A stretch of 64,000 bases of DNA from Candidatus Cloacimonetes bacterium HGW-Cloacimonetes-3 (GTDB lineage Bacteria > Cloacimonadota > Cloacimonadia > Cloacimonadales > Cloacimonadaceae): positions 62,001-126,000 of the forward strand of contig PHBO01000009.1 of the NCBI GenBank assembly GCA_002840645.1, in the 5' to 3' direction. The translations under genes and the position numbers were made by a program. The stretch's first letter is position 1; each line of letters begins with the position of its first letter. The notes beneath the pieces were generated by a model that did no database searches, was not told the DNA's origin, and saw only the letters and a list, made by a program, of their open reading frames with translations. Positions 27,077 to 34,907 of the stretch are shown here, piece by piece.

Positions 27077-27775
27077 ATGTGCGGACGCTTTGCACAGGTT
27101 ATTGTGCATACGGAGCTAAAAAAACTGCAAGACGAGCTAAAACTGATCAGCCAGTCTGATCAGATGGAGCTATCCTTCAATGTGGCACCTACTCAGATGG
27201 TGTCTGCAGTTGTGGCAAAGGGAAACATCCGCTATATCGGCTTTTTCCGCTGGGGTCTGATCCCTTCCTGGATGAAAGAAATACCTGCGCATGCCATGAT
27301 AAACATCCGCAGCGAGACAATAACAGAGAAGCCAAGTTTCAGAGTATCCTTCCTGCGCAGACGCTGCATAATACCTGCTAATGGTTTCTATGAATGGCGC
27401 AAGCAAGATAAACAGCCCTTTTTTATCCATGCAGCCGATGGAGATTTGTTATACATGGCAGGAATATACGACACATGGGAAAGCCCGGATGGCAGTTATG
27501 TGCCATCTTTAGGGATAATTACTACTGCTTCAGATCGCACAATAGGAGCAATACACGATCGGATGCCTCTGCTATTAAGCTCACAAACAAGAAATGTTTG
27601 GTTAAACCCCGGCATTCAGGATATAGCTACCCTTAGCCCTATTCTTGCACCTGATTTTGAAGTAAAATTATCCATGTACCCCGTAAGTAGAAAAGTGAAT
27701 AGCATCAAAAATAATGATGCCGAGTGTATGCAAGAACTGGAGAATGCTTCGCAACAAACGGAGATATTCCCATAA
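27077..27775 (+). CDS. SOS response-associated DNA-protein crosslinker (YedK/HMCES)
   Basis: 232 residues from the ATG at 27077. I prefer this start to one eight codons upstream because AAAGGAG is at ideal spacing and because family members need Cys2 exposed after methionine removal (MCGRF). The active-site set is complete: C2, N76 (INIRSE), E106 (NGFYEW) and H160 (AIHDRMP). The protein crosslinks to abasic sites in single-stranded DNA and shields them. Its placement opposite nth suggests a small base-damage module. Confidence 0.95.
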   Translation: MCGRFAQVIVHTELKKLQDELKLISQSDQMELSFNVAPTQMVSAVVAKGNIRYIGFFRWGLIPSWMKEIPAHAMINIRSETITEKPSFRVSFLRRRCIIPANGFYEWRKQDKQPFFIHAADGDLLYMAGIYDTWESPDGSYVPSLGIITTASDRTIGAIHDRMPLLLSSQTRNVWLNPGIQDIATLSPILAPDFEVKLSMYPVSRKVNSIKNNDAECMQELENASQQTEIFP

Positions 27776-27791
27776 TAACTCAGGACAAAAG

Positions 27792-28874
27792 ATGGATTCT
27801 AATGTAAAGCAAATACTTGTGATAGATGATGAAATGGCAATACTGGATTGTGTGCGTATGAGCCTGAGATCTGTGCCGAACTACCATGTAAGTGTGTGTA
27901 ACAATCCCGGAGAAGCTCTGGAAATCATGCAAGCCAAGGTATTCAATCTGGTGATATCCGATATCCAAATGCCTGGTTTATCAGGGCTTGATGTGCTTAG
28001 TTCAGTGGTGAAGATGGATCCAAACCTGCCTGTGATTCTAATGACCGGCGAAGCTGATCCCGATAAAATGAGAGCTGCCATCCAGTTAGGGGCTTTTGAT
28101 TTCCTGCGCAAACCTTTTGAGATTGCAGAACTGCATGTGGCAGTGAAACAAGCCCTGCAGAAAAACCAGTTGCTAATTCAAAATGAAAACTACCGCAACC
28201 ATCTGGAAAGCCTGGTGGAAGAGCGTACAAGCGAGCTTGTGGAAGCACAAAAGAAACTGGAAAAACACTATCTTAATACCATATATGCCATGGTATATGC
28301 CATGGAAGCAAACGATATTTATACGAGAGGTCATTCGGAAAGGGTTACGGTAATCAGCCTCATGCTTGGCAAGCTAATGAAGCTGGACCAGGAAGAACTG
28401 AAGCTGCTGCGCATTGGAGCACTGCTTCATGATCTGGGTAAAATTGGAATATATAATTCTCTGCTGAGTAAAGACCAGGCTCTTACTATCAGCGAATACG
28501 AGATTATAAAGCAACACCCGGTGATTGGCGAGCGCATCATAGGCCCCATAGGTTTGCCGGCACCGGTGCATGAGATCATCCTCCAGCATCACGAGTGGTA
28601 TGGTGGGGGAGGTTATCCAAACGGGCTAAAAGGGGAAAGCATATCTCAGTTTGCGCGGATTGTTGCCATCGCAGATTCCTTTGATGCCATGACCAGTCAA
28701 CGACCATACCGGATGAATCTTGATCCCTATTCTGCCAGTGTGGAAATTAGAGATAATGTGGATACGCAGTTTGATCCTGAAATAGGAATGCTCTTCTATG
28801 AAAACTACAGAGCAATTATCGAGCCTGTGGAGAACGGTCATGCAACCAGGGAACTGTTGTTTGATATGTTTTAG
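27792..28874 (+). CDS. response regulator with HD-GYP phosphodiesterase domain
   Basis: 360 residues from the ATG at 27792. Receiver domain 1-120 with D12/D13, phospho-acceptor D57 and K107; a coiled linker (135-160); then an HD-GYP domain with HD at 213-214, HH at 266-267 and GGGGYP at 271-276, where the usual Asp/Asn of the HHExxDGxGYP signature is Gly. The likely output is hydrolysis of cyclic di-GMP or a related dinucleotide, controlled by an unidentified kinase. An in-frame extension into the preceding gene is unlikely. It starts 17 bases after the HMCES stop, so the two may be co-transcribed. Confidence 0.92.
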   Translation: MDSNVKQILVIDDEMAILDCVRMSLRSVPNYHVSVCNNPGEALEIMQAKVFNLVISDIQMPGLSGLDVLSSVVKMDPNLPVILMTGEADPDKMRAAIQLGAFDFLRKPFEIAELHVAVKQALQKNQLLIQNENYRNHLESLVEERTSELVEAQKKLEKHYLNTIYAMVYAMEANDIYTRGHSERVTVISLMLGKLMKLDQEELKLLRIGALLHDLGKIGIYNSLLSKDQALTISEYEIIKQHPVIGERIIGPIGLPAPVHEIILQHHEWYGGGGYPNGLKGESISQFARIVAIADSFDAMTSQRPYRMNLDPYSASVEIRDNVDTQFDPEIGMLFYENYRAIIEPVENGHATRELLFDMF

Positions 28875-28929
28875 CAGCAAGCTGCAATCAGTAATAATAA
28901 AGTAATCTTATACATATAAAGGAGTTAGC

Positions 28930-29586
28930 ATGGTAAAGCTGATTACTGCCGATGAGGCAGCATCCATGATCAAACCCGGAAGTAGGGTTGCAATCGGGGG
29001 CTTTCTTGCTGCCGGTGCACCGGAGACAATAATTGACGCCCTTGTGCTGAGAAAGGTTGGCGATTTGCACATGATCGTAATCGCCTCGGATTGGGAAGAC
29101 AGAGGCGTAGGGAAGCTCGTGGTAAATCATTTGGTTACAAGTGCTCAGGTTTCGCATCTGGGTACAAACAAAGCTATTCAAGCGCAGATGAATGCCGGAG
29201 AAATAGCCATCGAGCTGGTACCCCAGGGAACGCTGATGGAAAGAGTTCGTGCTTTTGGAGCAGGTTTGGGCGGAGTGTTAACCCCCACCGGCTTAGGCAC
29301 TGTGGTGGAAGAAGGCAAGCAGATAGTTTCCTGCAATGGAAAGGATTACATCTTAGAGCCTGCTATCGCATCCGATTTTGCCATAATACGAGCGCATAAA
29401 GCGGATAAAATGGGTAACCTGACCTTTAGTAAAACCTCCCGCAACAGCAATCCCATCATGGCTATGGCGGGTAAAATCACCATCGCTGAAGTGGATGAAA
29501 TTGTGGAAAAGGGCGAGCTTCATCCGGAGCAGATTGCCTGTCCAGGTGTGTTTGTGAATTTCCTGGTTAAAACAAAGGAGAGCTAA
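28930..29586 (+). CDS. 3-oxoacid/butyrate-acetoacetate CoA-transferase subunit A
   Basis: 218 residues, the standard length of the A subunit (AtoD/ScoA-like). Visible: IKPGSRVAIGGFLAAGAPETIIDAL for CoA binding and GVLTPTGLGTVVEEGKQ. It transfers CoA between acyl-CoA and acetoacetate or short-chain acids. The start has GGAG eight bases upstream and the B subunit follows two bases after its stop. In a lysine or amino-acid fermenter it would handle acetoacetyl-CoA/butyrate turnover, which links it functionally to kamDE at the left edge. Confidence 0.92.
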   Translation: MVKLITADEAASMIKPGSRVAIGGFLAAGAPETIIDALVLRKVGDLHMIVIASDWEDRGVGKLVVNHLVTSAQVSHLGTNKAIQAQMNAGEIAIELVPQGTLMERVRAFGAGLGGVLTPTGLGTVVEEGKQIVSCNGKDYILEPAIASDFAIIRAHKADKMGNLTFSKTSRNSNPIMAMAGKITIAEVDEIVEKGELHPEQIACPGVFVNFLVKTKES

Positions 29587-29588
29587 AG

Positions 29589-30242
29589 ATGGCAAACGAT
29601 AAAAGAGCAATTATTGGGGCACGTATTGCCAAAGAACTGAAAGACGGTGATTACGTTAACCTTGGCATAGGGCTGCCTACTGAAGCAGCGAATCACATTC
29701 CCCCCGGCGTGCATGTAGTATTTCAGTCTGAAAACGGTATGCTGGGTGTGGGTCCAACCCCTGAAGCAGGGAAAGAGGATAAGGATTTGGTGAATGCGGG
29801 TGGTGGGCACATAACTGCACTACCCGGAGCAAGTTACTTTGATTCGGCTACAAGCTTTGCCATCATTCGGGGCGGGCATATAGATATCACCGTGCTGGGA
29901 GCTTTGCAGGTGGATCAGGAAGGGAACCTGGCGAACTGGATGATCCCCGGTAAGATGGTTCCGGGTATGGGTGGTGCTATGGACTTGGTAACAGGGGCGA
30001 AAAAGGTAATCGTAGCCATGGAGCATTGCGATAAATATGGTAACCCTAAGGTTTTGAAACAATGCAATCTGCCCCTTACAGCCAAAGGGAAAGTAAGCCT
30101 TATCATTACCGATATGGCTGTGATGGAATTGCGCTCGGAAGGCTTGGTACTGTGCGAGATAGCCGAAGGACTTACTGTGGAAGAAGTTGTTAAAGCCACA
30201 GAAGCGGACTTGGTTATTCCCTGTGTGATTAATAGGTTTTAA
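29589..30242 (+). CDS. 3-oxoacid/butyrate-acetoacetate CoA-transferase subunit B
   Basis: 217 residues. The catalytic glutamate that forms the glutamyl-CoA intermediate is in QSENGMLGVG, preceded by GIGLPTEAANHIPPG. It forms the heteromeric enzyme with the A subunit just upstream. The TAA stop overlaps the stop of hflX on the other strand within one TTAA, so there is no intergenic space for a terminator. Confidence 0.93.
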   Translation: MANDKRAIIGARIAKELKDGDYVNLGIGLPTEAANHIPPGVHVVFQSENGMLGVGPTPEAGKEDKDLVNAGGGHITALPGASYFDSATSFAIIRGGHIDITVLGALQVDQEGNLANWMIPGKMVPGMGGAMDLVTGAKKVIVAMEHCDKYGNPKVLKQCNLPLTAKGKVSLIITDMAVMELRSEGLVLCEIAEGLTVEEVVKATEADLVIPCVINRF

Positions 30243-31561
30243 ACTACGAAATCTCTTACTATATAGGCGTCGTCCTTGCTGATCTCTATTTCTATATGGA
30301 TGCCGTCTTCCAGATACTCTTCTGCCTTGATCTGAGCTATTTCGTGTAGCTTGCTGATCAGGGCAGATTTTGTATAAGGGAGCAGCAGGTTTAAGGTCTG
30401 ATTGCCCAATATACGTGCTTCCACCTTGGCAAGCAGGGTGTCTATATTCCTGTCTCCCAATGCAGAAATGAAGGCAGCTTCCGGGAAGCGGCGCACTAAG
30501 AGGCTTAAAAGCTGATCGTTTATATTGTCAATCTTGTTAAATACCAGTATTTGGGGTATATCTATTGCCTTGATCTGGGCTAAAACGGAGTTAACTTCCT
30601 GGATATAGTATTCGAAGCGGTCATCCGCAACATCCACCATGTGCAGCAGTAAATCTGCATCCTGAACTTCCATCAGCGTGGCTTTGAATGATGCCACAAG
30701 ATGGTGGGGGAGCTTGGAGATAAAGCCCACGGTGTCCGAAAGCACTACCGGACTGCCGGTAGAAAGCTTAAGTTGACGTGAGGTGGAATCCAGGGTGGCA
30801 AACAGCTTATCTTCTACCAAAACCCCGGCTTGGGTTAGGCGGTTAAAGAGGGTGGACTTGCCGGCATTAGTATAGCCTACCAGGCAGATTTTGCGGGTTT
30901 TGTCGCGCTGTTTACGCTGGGTTTCTTTCTGGGCGGTAATACGTGCGATGGCGTGGTTGATCTTGCTGATATTGGTGCGGATAAGGCGTTTGTCTATCTC
31001 AATCTGCTTTTCTCCCATGCCCCTGGATGCAGCTCCGCCCACGCTTCGGGCACCGCCGCGTTCCTTGTCAAAGTGCCCCCACAGTCTTTTCAGGCGGGGC
31101 AATTGGTATTGTAATTCTGCCAGTCCCACCTGCAGTTTAGCTTCTTTGGTCTTCGCATGGTCGTGGAAGATGCCGAGGATAACCTCTGTGCGGTCGATAA
31201 CTTTTATGCCGAATGTCTTCTCGATGTTTCTGCCTTGCATGGGGCTAAGCTCTTCGTTGATGATAAGCAGCTCTGCCTGAGCTTGCAGCATCTTTTGGGC
31301 AATATCTGTTAAAAAACCCTTGCCAAAGAATGTGCTTCGGTCGGGGCAATTCTTCTTTTGTGTATAGCTGCCCAGAACATCAATACCTGCCGTATCTGCC
31401 AAACGTTGCAGTTCGTTTAAGGTGTCTTTGGTCTCGGCTTCTGTTTCGCCCTGGCGTATTATGGCAGCTATAAAGGCTGTCTTTTCAACGCGCTCCAGTT
31501 CTTCCCAGGAGTCCGACTCCAGTTCTATATCATCCAGTTCGTCATAATCTTCAAAACTCAT
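30239..31561 (-). CDS. hflX: ribosome-rescue GTPase HflX
   Basis: 440 residues. N-terminal HflX domain (about 25-200, with the GGARSVGGAASRGMGEKQIE glycine-rich linker and coiled region), then the GTPase domain: VGYTNAGKSTLFN, DTVGFISKLPHHLVASFK and NKID. It splits stalled or hibernating ribosomes. An acidic N-terminus (SFEDYDELDDIELESD) is longer than in many homologues. AAGGAC precedes the ATG. Its stop overlaps that of the CoA-transferase B gene (convergent). It may be co-transcribed with the gene set upstream on the minus strand. Confidence 0.95.
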   Translation of the reverse strand: MSFEDYDELDDIELESDSWEELERVEKTAFIAAIIRQGETEAETKDTLNELQRLADTAGIDVLGSYTQKKNCPDRSTFFGKGFLTDIAQKMLQAQAELLIINEELSPMQGRNIEKTFGIKVIDRTEVILGIFHDHAKTKEAKLQVGLAELQYQLPRLKRLWGHFDKERGGARSVGGAASRGMGEKQIEIDKRLIRTNISKINHAIARITAQKETQRKQRDKTRKICLVGYTNAGKSTLFNRLTQAGVLVEDKLFATLDSTSRQLKLSTGSPVVLSDTVGFISKLPHHLVASFKATLMEVQDADLLLHMVDVADDRFEYYIQEVNSVLAQIKAIDIPQILVFNKIDNINDQLLSLLVRRFPEAAFISALGDRNIDTLLAKVEARILGNQTLNLLLPYTKSALISKLHEIAQIKAEEYLEDGIHIEIEISKDDAYIVRDFVV

Positions 31562-31570
31562 AAAGTCCTT

Positions 31571-32434
31571 CTATGGTGTTAATTTTGTCCCGCGGGCATC
31601 TTTTCTGCCGGGAGAACTATCGTAAACCTCTACACTATAATAAATCACAGCGATGTAATCCCGTGGGAACTTGCCGTGGAAGTAGCTGTGCATTAGGTTC
31701 ACATAATGGCAAGCCTGTTTCTCATAATCGCTAAGATTGGGATCTTCAGGGTGGATAAGCCGGGCAATCTGCTTCACCTTATAGGTAGGGATATCCAGAA
31801 AAACAGTTACACAGGCGGGATTAACCATCTGATTCAGGAAAGTCTGGGTGGTGAAGCCCGGTTCCGAATATAGTTCCAAAGACACGAGGCGGTCGGCTGC
31901 AAACACTTCCTCTGCCTGTCTGTACAAACTATCCAGTACCGCAAGTTTCTCGCTTAAGGGAGCTTCGATGGTGGATTCCAGAAGTGCAGTTATTTCCGCC
32001 ATTCTGGATGCTTTGGGCAGGAAGCCCATGCCTTTCACAGCGTTATTCAGCTTAAACCGGCTATCCTTGCGCGCAGCACCATAGGTGGCAACCATACCAT
32101 TATGCGGGCCGGACAGCTGGGGTTGACGCGTGCTTTCAGCTCCTTTTTCCAGCATTTCTCTAAAGATATCAAGGTATTCCAAACGGCGGCTGCGGTTCCA
32201 CTCCCAATAGGACGGAGGGAAATCTACAAGGGGAAAGTTCTGCCATTTGCCATCCACTTGTGCTTTGATAAACTTGGTATCGGCTAAGGGAGGCTTAACA
32301 CTTTTCTGCACACAGTATGCCCCATCCCAGAAATCATCGGGGTTTACGCTGCTCTTAGCAAGCAACATACCACCACAATAAAACAGCATGAATGCGATAA
32401 GAATTATTACTTTATCCATTTCAACCTCTATCAT
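31571..32434 (-). CDS. exported protein of unknown function
   Basis: 287 residues if started at the ATG overlapping the upstream stop (ATGA), 282 if at 32419, which has the better ribosome site (GAGG). One N-terminal hydrophobic segment (VIILIAFMLFYCGGMLLAKS) looks like a signal peptide or anchor. The rest is mixed alpha/beta with no motif I recognise; it contains SPHNGMVATYG-like and SYFHGKFPRDYIAVIYYSVEVYD segments and is rich in aromatic residues. It is coupled to the propeller gene upstream and lies ten bases before hflX. A partner in export or display of that propeller protein is one guess. Confidence 0.6.
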   Translation of the reverse strand: MIEVEMDKVIILIAFMLFYCGGMLLAKSSVNPDDFWDGAYCVQKSVKPPLADTKFIKAQVDGKWQNFPLVDFPPSYWEWNRSRRLEYLDIFREMLEKGAESTRQPQLSGPHNGMVATYGAARKDSRFKLNNAVKGMGFLPKASRMAEITALLESTIEAPLSEKLAVLDSLYRQAEEVFAADRLVSLELYSEPGFTTQTFLNQMVNPACVTVFLDIPTYKVKQIARLIHPEDPNLSDYEKQACHYVNLMHSYFHGKFPRDYIAVIYYSVEVYDSSPGRKDARGTKLTP

Positions 32435-34674
32435 TTAAGCCTTATAAGCCTGCGGGTGCTGGTGCCATCGGATGTGGTAAGCCGGCATAGGTAAACACCC
32501 TCTGCGGTTTTCCGTTGTCGGTTATCCGTTCCATCCCAGCCAAGCTGTTGTTGTCCTTTGTTTAACACTTCATTACACAACGTTTTTACCAATTGCCCTT
32601 TCAAGTTGTAAATATGCACTTCGGCAGGTTCCGTTTTATCCAGCGTGAAAGTGATATTTGTAGCATCGCAAAAGGGGTTTGGGTAACTGGCAAGCATAAA
32701 TCTGTCTGTGGGCATCTGGTTGTAATCATCCTCGTTATGCACAAACCCTTCGTAATAGAAGATGAGTCCGATGTTATCATCCGTGGAAGCAAGCCATTTG
32801 TTCCCAAGGGGATCAATGCTTATCAGGTTAAAAGTTCTGCCCATTGGCACAGCATCATAGAAAGCACTAAAGACGGTTCCCGAAAGTCTGACAAGGTCTG
32901 ATCTCCAGCCGGAAACTGAAGAGCTAGATATCCACTTATCTCCCAGGGCATCAATGGCGATAGCGGTTACACAGTTGTTTGGCAGAGCAGAGTTTGTGCT
33001 GTTGTAAACAGTCCAGGTGCTGCCACTCAAGCGTGCCATGCCATTATCGGTGCCAATCCATTTACTACCCATGGCATCGATAGCTATGCAATGAACATTA
33101 TTACCCGGCAGAAGGGAATTTGTGCTATTATAGTTTGTCCAATTGCTTCCGTCATATTTTGTAATGCCAGTAGCCTCAAAATCGTTACTTGTAGCCACCC
33201 ACAGCACCCCCTGAGCATCACATGCTACTTGGTTCACGCGCCTCCCCGGTAAGCCGGAATTCTCTTCATTGTAGATAAGCATGCTTCCGCCATAAAAGCG
33301 GATCAAGCCGCCAAAATAGCTATCTTCCACCCCAATCCATTTGATGTTTTGGCTGTCTATAGCAATACTGGTTAGGTCGCTAAAGTATTCCATCTCTGTG
33401 TTCCATGTAACTCCATTATAGCTTACCAGATTGCTGCCTACGCCCAGCCATAAAATCCCCTGTGCATCAAAAGCCATGCAATTAACAGAGCCATAGGGGA
33501 TACTTGAGTTTACCATGGTATAAGTATTCCAAGTAAAACCATCAAAGCTTACCAGTCCTTCGTCTATCCCCATCCATTTTACGTTTGCGGCATCTACTGT
33601 TAGGCAATTCACCATGTTAGCCGGTATGCCGGAGTTTGAGGGACTGATAACTGACCACTCTGTTCCGTTAAAGCGGATAAGCCCACCGTCATCAAGGACA
33701 TTCCCGTTCCCAAGCCATTTGATTCCCTGTTCATCTATGCTTATGTTACCAATAGCGTTGCTCTCGAACATAGCAGCAGGGGCGTTATACACCGTCCAGG
33801 TAGTGCCGTCGAAGCTGGCAAGTCCGTCACTTGTCCCAATCCACTTTATTCCGCTGGGAGAGAAGGTTATGCAGTTTACATTGTTATTCGGCAGGTTACT
33901 GGTTTCGCTGCTATAAACCGTCCAGTTTATGCCATCGAAGCAGGACAGCCCGCCCTCGATTATCTCTAAATTGGCATTGGTTCTTTCAGAATGGCATAGC
34001 CACAGCTTTCCAGTAGCGTCCATGTTGAGGTTGCTTACAAAATTGCCGCCAATGTCACTGTTTTCTGTGGTGTAACTACTCCAGCTCTCGCCGTTAAAAC
34101 TAACTAAGCCGCTTACAATGTCTTCATTCCTGATGGGGATTGTTCCCATCCATTTCACGCCTTCGGAATCTATCACAATGCCGGTAACCATAATGTTTTG
34201 TAAATGAGTAGCAGCTGTGTTATAAGTAGTCCAAGTCCCGCCATCAAACTTAATCAGGCATTCATTTCCGCCAATCCATTTGTTTCCCATCTCATCAATT
34301 GCTATAGCTGAGATATAGTCTGTTGCTATCGCAGAATTGGTGGTATTAAAAGCCGTCCAGCTTTGTCCGTCGAACTTTGCCACGCCAAAACCGGTACCAA
34401 TCCATTTCACTCCCAAGGCATCTATAACTATACAGCTAATATGATTATCCGGTAAGCCGGAATTCAGGGCATTAAAGAACGTCTTTTCATTGGTAAAGCG
34501 GTTCATTTTTACCAGCCCGCCTTCTGTACCTATCCAGATGTTTTCCCCATCAATAGCGGTACAGCTAACCCCCATGCCATTGGTATAGTTCATGCTTTGT
34601 GAAGGGTCTGCAAAAAGCTGGATTGCTTGAAGCACAAAAAACAAGCATATCATGATTATCGTCGTTGACTTCAT
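32431..34674 (-). CDS. secreted 14-repeat beta-propeller protein with sorting module
   Basis: 747 residues. A signal peptide (about 1-22) is followed by 14 repeats of about 43-48 residues with the consensus (K/L)WIGTxxGLxxFDGxxWTxYNxxNSxLPxNxVxxIAID. This is the two-component-regulator propeller (Reg_prop) type, and 14 units fit two seven-bladed propellers as in the sensor part of hybrid two-component systems. There is no membrane or kinase part; instead a FlgD-like module (SYPNPFCDATNITF, VHIYNLKGQLVKTL, GWDGTDNRQ) ends the protein. So it looks like a free or surface-anchored binder. GGGGAG precedes the start; the stop is coupled to the next gene. Confidence 0.88.
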   Translation of the reverse strand: MKSTTIIMICLFFVLQAIQLFADPSQSMNYTNGMGVSCTAIDGENIWIGTEGGLVKMNRFTNEKTFFNALNSGLPDNHISCIVIDALGVKWIGTGFGVAKFDGQSWTAFNTTNSAIATDYISAIAIDEMGNKWIGGNECLIKFDGGTWTTYNTAATHLQNIMVTGIVIDSEGVKWMGTIPIRNEDIVSGLVSFNGESWSSYTTENSDIGGNFVSNLNMDATGKLWLCHSERTNANLEIIEGGLSCFDGINWTVYSSETSNLPNNNVNCITFSPSGIKWIGTSDGLASFDGTTWTVYNAPAAMFESNAIGNISIDEQGIKWLGNGNVLDDGGLIRFNGTEWSVISPSNSGIPANMVNCLTVDAANVKWMGIDEGLVSFDGFTWNTYTMVNSSIPYGSVNCMAFDAQGILWLGVGSNLVSYNGVTWNTEMEYFSDLTSIAIDSQNIKWIGVEDSYFGGLIRFYGGSMLIYNEENSGLPGRRVNQVACDAQGVLWVATSNDFEATGITKYDGSNWTNYNSTNSLLPGNNVHCIAIDAMGSKWIGTDNGMARLSGSTWTVYNSTNSALPNNCVTAIAIDALGDKWISSSSVSGWRSDLVRLSGTVFSAFYDAVPMGRTFNLISIDPLGNKWLASTDDNIGLIFYYEGFVHNEDDYNQMPTDRFMLASYPNPFCDATNITFTLDKTEPAEVHIYNLKGQLVKTLCNEVLNKGQQQLGWDGTDNRQRKTAEGVYLCRLTTSDGTSTRRLIRLK

Positions 34675-34907
34675 TTATTACTCCCCTTCAGGGTATTACT
34701 CTGCTTATGAAAGCGCACAAACCAAGCATGAGCTATACGATCATTAGCCGAGATTTAAGTCAAGTATAATCTTCTTAGTGTTATGTCAAGATACTTATGG
34801 GGGTATGCCTGTGTCTAAGTAAGGTTGACAAGACACCAAGACACTTACCCAAGAGGGTTAATTATGAATGTCTTTGAAGGTTGGGCATAGATTAATATTC
34901 TGCTCTC
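34675..34907. other. intergenic with dispersed repeat
   Basis: 233 bases between two surface-protein genes on the minus strand. It holds a short copy of the dispersed repeat C at 34811-34836. No terminator with a clear T-run was seen for the downstream-oriented gene. Confidence 0.4.
34811..34836 (+). repeat. dispersed repeat C, short copy
   Basis: GTGTCTAAGTAAGG is followed by TTGACAAGACAC. It matches the inner part of the longer copies at 39529-39566 and (inverted) 37632-37669. This copy lacks the GCGGGAAA end. It is followed by CAAGACACTTAC, so TGTCT and AGACA form a small dyad. Confidence 0.6.
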
